This document shows positions 1 to 4,542 of a DNA stretch of 8,451 nt, piece after piece (position 1 is the first letter of the stretch; the number at the start of each line of letters is the position of its first letter). The stretch is from an uncultured Erysipelotrichaceae bacterium (GTDB taxonomy: Bacteria; Bacillota_I; Bacilli_A; Erysipelotrichales; Coprobacillaceae): the NCBI GenBank assembly GCA_900317015.1, contig ONFH01000131.1, positions 1 to 8,451 of the forward strand, written 5' to 3'. The position numbers and the translations under genes are program-made. The notes below the pieces were generated by a model that searched no databases, had not been told where the DNA came from, and was given only the letters and a program-made list of their open reading frames with translations.

Positions 1-900
1 ATTCCAACAGGATCCTTAACTTTAGATGCCGCCCTCGGCATTGGCGGATATCCAAAGGGAAGAATCATCGAGATCTATGGCCCTGAATCTTCCGGTAAGA
101 CGACATTGACATTACATGCCATTGCCGAATGCCAGAAACAGGGTGGAAAGGCAGCCTTTATCGATGCCGAACATGCCATTGATCCAGTCTATGCGAAGAA
201 CTTAGGTGTCGATGTCGATGAACTGATCTTATCGCAGCCAGACAGTGGTGAACAGGCCTTAGAAATTGCCGAAATGTTAGTGCGTTCTGGTGTCATTGAA
301 TTAGTTGTCATTGACTCCGTTGCGGCATTAGTTCCTCAGGTCGAATTAGATGGCGAAATGAGCGATCAGAACATGGGCCTGCAGGCACGTTTAATGTCAA
401 AGGCATTACGTAAGTTATCCGGCATTATGAACAAGACGAACTGTACTGTCATCTTTATCAACCAGTTACGTGAAAAGATCGGTGTTATGTTCGGGAACCC
501 TGAAACAACGACCGGTGGTCGTGCACTGAAGTTCTATTCATCCGTACGTATTGAGATCCGTCGTTCTGAACAGATCAAGCAGAACGGTGAGGTCATCGGG
601 AATAAGGCCAATATTAAAGTCGTCAAAAATAAAGTGGCCCCACCATTTAAGACGACACAGGTCGATATCATTTATGGTAAGGGCATCTCTCATGATGGAG
701 AAGTCTTAGACTTAGCTGTGAATTATGATATCGTTGAAAAGAGCGGAGCCTGGTATGCCTATAAAGGTGAGAAGATCGGCCAGGGCCGTGAGAATGCAAA
801 AATCTTCTTAAAGACGCATCCAGACATCATGACAGAAGTTGAAGATGCCGTCAAAGCGGAGATGTTTGGGGCCGAAACGGAGGAAACTGCGGATGCCTAA
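1..900 (+). CDS. recA: RecA recombinase, 5'-truncated by window start
   Basis: RecA is the cytoplasmic ATP-dependent strand-exchange protein of homologous recombination and the co-protease of the SOS response. The reading frame is open from base 1, and about 39 N-terminal residues lie outside the window. Counting from the first visible codon, Walker A GPESSGKT is residues 27-34 (bases 79-102), the catalytic glutamate is E57 in FIDAEH, Walker B is LVVIDS with D105, and the gamma-phosphate-sensing glutamine of NQLR is Q155. Adding 39 gives exactly the E. coli positions K72, E96, D144 and Q194. The DNA-binding loop 2 region follows, with GNPETTTGGRALKFYSS. The C-terminal domain ends in a short acidic tail (GAETEETADA). 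The full protein would be about 338 aa, normal for the family. Its promoter and any LexA box lie upstream of the window. The stop codon overlaps the start of the next gene by 8 nt. Confidence 0.98.
   Translation: MPTGSLTLDAALGIGGYPKGRIIEIYGPESSGKTTLTLHAIAECQKQGGKAAFIDAEHAIDPVYAKNLGVDVDELILSQPDSGEQALEIAEMLVRSGVIELVVIDSVAALVPQVELDGEMSDQNMGLQARLMSKALRKLSGIMNKTNCTVIFINQLREKIGVMFGNPETTTGGRALKFYSSVRIEIRRSEQIKQNGEVIGNKANIKVVKNKVAPPFKTTQVDIIYGKGISHDGEVLDLAVNYDIVEKSGAWYAYKGEKIGQGRENAKIFLKTHPDIMTEVEDAVKAEMFGAETEETADA
879..883 (+). promoter_or_regulatory. Ribosome-binding site deciding the tetR start
   Basis: GGAGG lies inside the last codons of recA and ends 9 nt before the ATG at 893. The same frame is open further upstream to an ATG at 839, but that start would be buried in recA and gives a lysine/arginine-rich prefix unlike any TetR N-terminus. 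The site therefore fixes the start at 893. Confidence 0.8.
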
Positions 901-1507
901 ATCAACAGAAGATCTGCTGATGAATGGTTTTATGGAACTGATCAGTCAGCGCCCATTAGATAAGATCACGATTCAAGATATTGCAGACTACTGCTGTGTC
1001 AACCGCAATACCTTTTATTACCATTACGATAATGTCTATGATCTTGTAAAGAAGTTCTTTAAGCGTCAGACTGATAGTGCCTTAGAATATATGCACAATG
1101 GTGAAAGCTTAAAGAATTGCCTAAAAGCCATTGTCATGTTTGCCTTAGATCATAAGGAAGCAGCCAAAAACCTGGCTAATTCGATGAGTCGAGATCTCTT
1201 ATCCGATTATTTAGGAGATTCTTTCTCACGTTTGATCAAAACATACATTGACGAGAACTATATCATTCGTGAAGAAGATCATATTAGGGAACGTTTGATC
1301 GTCGGCTTTTATCGTTATGCCTTTGTCGGCATGATGATGGATCTGATGACGGTCGACTTCTCCGCCGAACAGATCAAGAATGATGAACTGCTAGAAAATG
1401 CGTCACCGGAATATGTCGTCGATTTGATCTTAGATACGATCGAACATGATATCACAGAAAACATTATGTCTTCCTTAGAAAGAAAAGAGAAATCAAAAGA
1501 GTCCTAG
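893..1507 (+). CDS. TetR/AcrR-family transcriptional regulator
   Basis: This is a 204-aa one-domain repressor of usual TetR length. The N-terminal helix-turn-helix is clear at about residues 9-56: LDKITIQDIA (positions 22-31) is followed by CCVNRNTFYYHYDN, the classic recognition-helix pattern, and then YDLVKKFF. The remainder is a helical ligand-binding/dimerisation domain. The NRNTFYYHY style and short length resemble the DhaS-like TetR_C_8 group, but the effector cannot be read from sequence. The ATG lies within the end of recA (8-nt overlap, ATGCCTAA) behind GGAGG at 879-883, so it is probably cotranscribed and translationally coupled with recA. The stop codon sits inside the 5' arm of a terminator. 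The target is unknown; the aim24 promoter and leader directly downstream contain dyads (for example TGATCA at 1715-1720 and 1732-1737) that could be operators, which is inference only. Confidence 0.9.
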   Translation: MPKSTEDLLMNGFMELISQRPLDKITIQDIADYCCVNRNTFYYHYDNVYDLVKKFFKRQTDSALEYMHNGESLKNCLKAIVMFALDHKEAAKNLANSMSRDLLSDYLGDSFSRLIKTYIDENYIIREEDHIRERLIVGFYRYAFVGMMMDLMTVDFSAEQIKNDELLENASPEYVVDLILDTIEHDITENIMSSLERKEKSKES

Positions 1508-1528
1508 ATCACTAGATCTAGGCTTTTT
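1503..1528 (+). terminator. Intrinsic terminator of the recA-tetR transcript
   Basis: A perfect 8-bp stem, CCTAGATC (1503-1510) and GATCTAGG (1515-1522), has a 4-nt ACTA loop and is followed by CTTTTT (U tract 1524-1528). The tetR stop codon TAG (1505-1507) lies within the 5' arm, so a terminating ribosome would cover the hairpin. Confidence 0.85.
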
Positions 1529-1570
1529 CTTTACAAGATGTCCATTTTCTTTGCAAAAGTGCAAAAAAGG

Positions 1571-1599
1571 TTGCGTAAATGGGATGATTTCGCTATGAT
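1571..1599 (+). promoter_or_regulatory. Candidate sigma-A promoter for aim24
   Basis: TTGCGT (1571-1576), a 17-bp spacer and TATGAT (1594-1599) predict a start near 1606. A second -10-like TATAAT lies at 1605-1610 without a good -35. The A-rich stretch upstream (1555-1568, with repeated TGCAAAA) could act as an UP element. Either start leaves a leader of about 175-185 nt before aim24. Confidence 0.6.
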
Positions 1600-1636
1600 G
1601 TGATTATAATAACAATATATTAATCATAAAGGTTCC

Positions 1637-1714
1637 ATGATTTTGAAAATGATGAAAGACTTTCGAAGATCCACCGCTAGGATCTTTGCAGGGGAATGCT
1701 TAGAAATAGGATAA
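1637..1714 (+). CDS. Possible 25-codon leader peptide upstream of aim24
   Basis: This is an ATG-initiated open frame, MILKMMKDFRRSTARIFAG followed by ECLEIG, ending at TAA 1712-1714. AAAGG at 1628-1632 is a weak ribosome-binding site only 4 nt from the ATG. The peptide is basic, with three arginines encoded by three different codons (CGA, AGA, AGG), and these codons lie within the hairpin at 1664-1688. Translation would therefore melt that hairpin, as expected for a translational attenuator. The stop overlaps another ATG (TAATG), beginning a chain of mini-ORFs that reaches aim24. The peptide resembles no family I recognise, and a 25-codon frame can occur by chance, so confidence is low. Confidence 0.25.
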   Translation: MILKMMKDFRRSTARIFAGECLEIG

Positions 1715-1728
1715 TGATCAGAAAAGTC
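1658..1728 (+). promoter_or_regulatory. Candidate structured leader RNA (junction fold) of aim24
   Basis: Three nested helices can be drawn. P1 is GACTTT (1658-1663) with AAAGTC (1723-1728). P2 is a 9-bp stem, CGAAGATCC (1664-1672) with GGATCTTTG (1680-1688, one G-U pair), and a 7-nt loop ACCGCTA. P3 is CTTA (1699-1702) with TAGG (1707-1710, one G-U pair), closed by a GAAA tetraloop. P2 starts directly next to P1. The strands CAGGGGAATG (1689-1698) and 1711-1722 remain as joining segments. No U tract follows, so none of these is a terminator. I do not recognise a known riboswitch class. Covariation is untested. Confidence 0.35.
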
Positions 1729-1757
1729 ACGTGATCAATTGGAAAAAAGAAAAAAGG

Positions 1758-1776
1758 ATGAAGGAGAGCCCTTCAT
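1758..1776 (+). promoter_or_regulatory. Hairpin sequestering an AAGGAG just upstream of aim24
   Basis: A perfect 7-bp stem, ATGAAGG (1758-1764) and CCTTCAT (1770-1776), has the loop AGAGC. The best Shine-Dalgarno-like string of the leader, AAGGAG (1761-1766), is mostly paired in it. It lies 25 nt from the aim24 ATG, too far to serve it directly, but 11 nt before a GTG at 1778 that opens a 5-codon frame whose TGA overlaps the aim24 ATG. It could be the expression platform of the leader. Confidence 0.4.
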
Positions 1777-1791
1777 AGTGGGGAAAAAGAG

Positions 1792-2493
1792 ATGAAATTT
1801 GAATTGAAAGGGGCGCAGGATTGCCCAATTGCCCAGATCAGCTTAAACAAGGGAGAAATCGTAAAAATTGAAAGCGGTGCGATGGCCTACATGCAAAATG
1901 TCGAACTTATCGGAAAGATGAACACAAAGAAGAAAGGATTTGGCGGCTTAATTAGTGCCATTGGTCGTTCTTTAACAAGTGGGGAAAGTATGTTCATCAC
2001 GCAGGCTCAGGGTCTTGCCAACAACGGTTTTATTGGTGTCGCTCCCGCAATTCCGGGAACGATTCATAAACTCACATGTGGATCACAACAGTATCGCTTA
2101 AATACCGGTGCATTTTTGGCCTCTGATGAAACTGTGAACTACGTTATGAAAAGGCAGGATCTTGGCAAAGCTATCTTTGGTCATACTGGTGGTTTATTTG
2201 TCATGGAGACGGAAGGGAAAGGAGATATGCTTGTGAATGCCTTTGGTGATCTGATGGTCTTAGAAGTGACACCAGATATGCCATTGAGTATTGATAATGA
2301 ACATGTGGTTGCTTGGGATCAGTCTCTGGACTATCGCATTGAAGTTGCTTCAGGAACGCTTGGCATTATGAGTGGTGAAGGTCTGATGAATACGTTTACC
2401 GGAAGTGGGAAAGTCATCATTCAGACACGTAATATTCATGCATTAGCAGATGCGATTGAGCCATTTTTGCCAGAGAAAAGCAGCAGCGTGTAA
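1792..2493 (+). CDS. AIM24-family protein (TIGR00266/PF01987 type), function unknown
   Basis: The 233-aa product is a normal length for bacterial AIM24-family proteins. No signal peptide or membrane segment is visible, so it should be cytoplasmic. It is built of short beta-rich repeats. Family-like features are the N-terminal MKFELKGAQDCPIAQISLN with the following KIESGAMAYM, a glycine/alanine-rich centre (GLANNGFIGVAPAIPG), the core AFGDLMVLEV, and the C-terminal SGEGLMNTFTGSG then VIIQTRN (about residues 193-213). The family is named after a yeast mitochondrial protein and shares a TRAP-like beta fold; no biochemical activity is assigned with confidence. The ATG at 1792 has only GGGG (1780-1783) as ribosome-binding site. 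It overlaps the stop of a 5-codon mini-ORF as ATGA, so initiation may depend on coupling. It has its own promoter, long leader and terminator and is probably monocistronic. Confidence 0.88.
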   Translation: MKFELKGAQDCPIAQISLNKGEIVKIESGAMAYMQNVELIGKMNTKKKGFGGLISAIGRSLTSGESMFITQAQGLANNGFIGVAPAIPGTIHKLTCGSQQYRLNTGAFLASDETVNYVMKRQDLGKAIFGHTGGLFVMETEGKGDMLVNAFGDLMVLEVTPDMPLSIDNEHVVAWDQSLDYRIEVASGTLGIMSGEGLMNTFTGSGKVIIQTRNIHALADAIEPFLPEKSSSV

Positions 2494-2494
2494 G

Positions 2495-2519
2495 ATACAG
2501 AGCGCAAGCTCTGTATTTT
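2495..2519 (+). terminator. Intrinsic terminator after aim24
   Basis: A perfect 9-bp stem, ATACAGAGC (2495-2503) and GCTCTGTAT (2508-2516), is closed by a GCAA tetraloop, with a short U run TTTT (2516-2519). It starts one base after the aim24 TAA. The short U tract may make it leaky, so read-through into the next gene is possible. Confidence 0.75.
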
Positions 2520-2529
2520 CAAAATTATC

Positions 2530-2553
2530 AATCAGTTGAGAAAATCAACGATT
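2530..2553 (+). promoter_or_regulatory. Inverted repeat upstream of the transposase-like gene
   Basis: AATC-A-GTTGA (2530-2539) pairs with TCAACGATT (2545-2553) around a GAAAA loop, giving 9 bp with one bulged A. It contains TTGAGA (2536-2541), a fair -35, but the sequence 17 bp downstream (CAGTAA) is a poor -10. It could be an operator or a 5' mRNA hairpin. No convincing promoter for the next gene is visible between 2520 and 2590. Confidence 0.3.
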
Positions 2554-2586
2554 TAGACCAGTAAGTGATGAGGAACACATAAAATT

Positions 2587-2596
2587 AAGGAGGTGA
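2587..2596 (+). promoter_or_regulatory. Near-perfect Shine-Dalgarno of the transposase-like gene
   Basis: AAGGAGGTGA matches the full anti-Shine-Dalgarno end of 16S rRNA. The GGAGG core ends 4 nt before the ATG at 2598 and 10 nt before the ATG at 2604. I prefer 2604, which gives a protein starting MAYIRCHG; 2598 adds two residues. Such a strong site is unusual for a transposase, since these genes are commonly translated weakly. Confidence 0.7.
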
Positions 2597-2603
2597 CATG
2601 CTT

Positions 2604-4178
2604 ATGGCCTATATTCGATGTCATGGATTGACCTATAATGAAGACGGATCGATCAAGAGCGGTTCCGCTTCTTTGTTAGAGTCTGTTTATATTAAGGATG
2701 CAAAGTATCATTCGAAACAGGTGGTACGAGAACGTTTAGGAAAGGTGATCTTTTTAGCAAAAGATAAGAAATCGGGCATTTTCCTTTCTCCGACGAGAGG
2801 ACTTGTCGCCTATGATGCAAGGACTGATACCTTTACGCCAGTGAATGATGAGAAACATAAAGATCAGGAGACCTTTTCGGAAGTGCATAAAGTTTTTGGC
2901 GACGCTTATCTGATCCTGTGTTTTATGGAGAAAAATGGTTTATTGGATCTTTTGAAAGATGTCTTTACACAGAATGCCTATAAGCGTGTTTTATGTCATC
3001 TTCTTTATGATGTGTTACGTAATGGGCGTCAGATGACCTGTGAAGAATTCATTGAGAATTCCTTTGCCTCAGATCTTTTTGATGATCTCTCATTGCCTTC
3101 TTTAGTGCATGATGAGGCGTATTACAAGCTGATGGGGGAAGAGACGATCAAAGAACGCTTCTTTCAGGCGTTTATCAAATGGATGCGCAAGAAAGATCCA
3201 GAATTTGGTCAAGGCTGTTATGTCGATACGCAGGCGCTTCCTTATGAGATGACCGGCAATCCCTTCAACGCTTTAAACTGTCATGGAAATCCCGCCGTTC
3301 GACTGGTGATGATCTTAGATGAGAAGACCCGTGTTCCTTTATGGTATGAAGTCATCGATGGTGATCCTATTGATCTTTATGCCATCAATGAGGTCGTCAA
3401 ACAGGTGGCCAAGAAGTTGAATGTACGGATTGATGCCTTTGCGTTAGGAAGAAAATATGCCTTTAAGGAATTATTTCAGTACGTCCAAAAACAGGATTCC
3501 AGCGTCGTCGTCAGAATGCCGTTTTTAAAGGACTATCCTTATAAGGCGCTTTATGAACATGAAAAAGTGAAGCTTGATCAAAGCGACTATCGCTTCAGTT
3601 ATGATGGTCATCTCTATTTTGGGGATCGCGTGAAGCTGAAGCTCTTTGACCAGGATCTTTATGCCTACGTCTATGTCGATCGCACCTTGGCGATGAATCG
3701 TTATCGTGCCTACTTGTTTGAACATGAAGAGGAATATACTTTCAAAAATGATGACCCAGATTATCTAGCCATTCGCTTTGGCTATTTTGTCTTGCTTTCT
3801 AATGTTATAAAACAACCAATCGAAATCTTAAATGCCTACATGGAAAAGGCTAATGATGAATCTTTATTAAAATCAGATCATGATGACTTTGATCTTAGCG
3901 AAGAGGCCTGGACGAATACAACGGTTCGAGGCATGCTCTTAAGTCAGATCATGAAGAGCATCGTGATCATGCTTATGGAAGATCAATTAAAAAAGACGTC
4001 CTTATCTTTTACATCTCTCATTAATAAGACTACCACACTGATGAGCAGTGTGAATCGTTATGGCACATTAGGAATTGAATCGGCATCACCAGCCTGCAAG
4101 GAATGCTTTGAGCGCTTTGGTTTGATAATTCCAGCACATATTAAGATGAAGACTTTGAAAAAGAAAATACTCAAATGA
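2604..4178 (+). CDS. IS1634/IS4-type DDE transposase-like protein, probably catalytically impaired
   Basis: The protein is 524 aa from this ATG (526 from 2598), within the range of IS1634-type transposases. An N-terminal region has the usual SKQVVRERLGK stretch. The RNase-H-like catalytic core begins at YVDTQALP with the first acidic residue D208, followed by VMILDEKTRVPLWYEVIDGDPID. In the family the second aspartate sits in a D-R-G-F/Y-S motif. Here the aligned string is ALGRKYAF, placing G282 at that position. After the ~137-residue insertion typical of the IS4 superfamily come FGYFVLLSN and Y412-x6-E419, which keeps the third acidic residue, with the YREK arginine replaced by lysine. The frame is unbroken. 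There are no obvious terminal inverted repeats next to the gene, and it has its own terminator. It may be a domesticated transposase derivative. Loss of activity is inferred from hand alignment; the protein could still be a divergent active enzyme using D277. Confidence 0.8.
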   Translation: MAYIRCHGLTYNEDGSIKSGSASLLESVYIKDAKYHSKQVVRERLGKVIFLAKDKKSGIFLSPTRGLVAYDARTDTFTPVNDEKHKDQETFSEVHKVFGDAYLILCFMEKNGLLDLLKDVFTQNAYKRVLCHLLYDVLRNGRQMTCEEFIENSFASDLFDDLSLPSLVHDEAYYKLMGEETIKERFFQAFIKWMRKKDPEFGQGCYVDTQALPYEMTGNPFNALNCHGNPAVRLVMILDEKTRVPLWYEVIDGDPIDLYAINEVVKQVAKKLNVRIDAFALGRKYAFKELFQYVQKQDSSVVVRMPFLKDYPYKALYEHEKVKLDQSDYRFSYDGHLYFGDRVKLKLFDQDLYAYVYVDRTLAMNRYRAYLFEHEEEYTFKNDDPDYLAIRFGYFVLLSNVIKQPIEILNAYMEKANDESLLKSDHDDFDLSEEAWTNTTVRGMLLSQIMKSIVIMLMEDQLKKTSLSFTSLINKTTTLMSSVNRYGTLGIESASPACKECFERFGLIIPAHIKMKTLKKKILK

Positions 4179-4209
4179 AAGGTGACTGAATGAGAAACAG
4201 CACCTTTTT
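4178..4209 (+). terminator. Intrinsic terminator after the transposase-like gene
   Basis: AAAGGTG (4178-4184) plus CTG (4186-4188, after one bulged A) pairs with CAG (4198-4200) plus CACCTTT (4201-4207), followed by a U run 4205-4209. The first base of the stem is the last base of the TGA stop codon. Confidence 0.75.
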
Positions 4210-4464
4210 ATTTGCATATATTTTCCTTAATGAAATGGGGATTTGTCCTCTTAGGAAAAAATAAAAATTATTTTTTGCACTTTGTGTTCATTGATCTGTA
4301 CGTATCTCTTTACGCCGATATAAATTGAAAAAAGATTGTAAGCGCTACATTTTAGGACTTTCTCACTTTTTTAGAGGTAACTTACAAGTATAATTTTCAA
4401 ATCATGAGTATGGAAGCAAAATGGAAGTTTTGCGCATTTCAAGCCTAGGAGACGATACGCATTA
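4210..4464 (+). other. Non-coding, structure-rich gap upstream of the rny promoter
   Basis: No convincing gene is seen here. Structures in order are as follows. A nested fold has TTTTCCT (4221-4227) pairing with AGGAAAA (4253-4259) around an inner hairpin GGGGA-TTTG-TCCTC (4237-4250). A 9-bp AT-only dyad has AAAAAATAA (4256-4264) and TTATTTTTT (4268-4276). TTTTTTGCACTTT (4271-4283) is the exact reverse complement of 1556-1568. A cre-like TGTAAGCGCTACA lies at 4338-4350. TTGTAAG (4336-4342) pairs with CTTACAA (4381-4387). An isolated TATAAT (4389-4394) has no good -35. GCAAAA/TTTTGC forms a small hairpin near 4415-4433. The stretch could be a remnant of an insertion plus regulatory DNA for rny. 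Confidence 0.5.
4338..4350. promoter_or_regulatory. Cre-like palindrome (possible CcpA site) upstream of rny
   Basis: TGTAAGCGCTACA differs from the idealised cre palindrome TGTAAGCGCTTACA by one missing T. It lies about 115 bp upstream of the rny -35, a distance at which direct repression would be unusual. The spacing defect and position make this a weak call. Confidence 0.25.
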
Positions 4465-4493
4465 TTGAAATGGGTCTTGAAATACTATATAAT
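4465..4493 (+). promoter_or_regulatory. Sigma-A promoter of rny
   Basis: TTGAAA (4465-4470), exactly 17 bp, then TATAAT (4488-4493) is a near-consensus promoter. The start is expected near 4500, giving a leader of about 43 nt with a small GGTG/CACC hairpin (4501-4513). The motif TTGAAAT is repeated at 4465-4471 and 4477-4483 and inverted at 4436-4442, so a regulator may bind here. Confidence 0.85.
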
Positions 4494-4542
4494 TTAAGAA
4501 GGTGATTCACACCCGATTATACACATAGGTAGGAGGATACAT

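Noticed and set aside
839..892. Upstream extension of the TetR frame to an ATG at 839
   Set aside because: It lies inside recA, has no proper ribosome-binding site and adds a Lys/Arg-rich prefix unlike TetR proteins; the GGAGG at 879-883 clearly serves 893.
1728..1733. CACGTG palindrome
   Set aside because: A short palindrome inside the leader RNA; the E-box meaning is eukaryotic and there is no support for a bacterial site.
1606..1791. Known riboswitch or T-box in the aim24 leader
   Set aside because: None of the conserved cores I know (T-box GGTGG box, purine, TPP, c-di-GMP, c-di-AMP, fluoride, Mn) could be matched; the ACCGC in the P2 loop is not in a T-box context.
3525..3725. 66-codon open frame on the - strand
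   Set aside because: Lies entirely inside the transposase-like gene, with no ribosome-binding site or recognisable protein; antisense shadow.
4230..4328. 32-codon hydrophobic frame (starts MKWGFVLLGK, ends SLYADIN)
   Set aside because: No ribosome-binding site before the ATG, and it runs across several inverted repeats; likely chance in AT-rich DNA.
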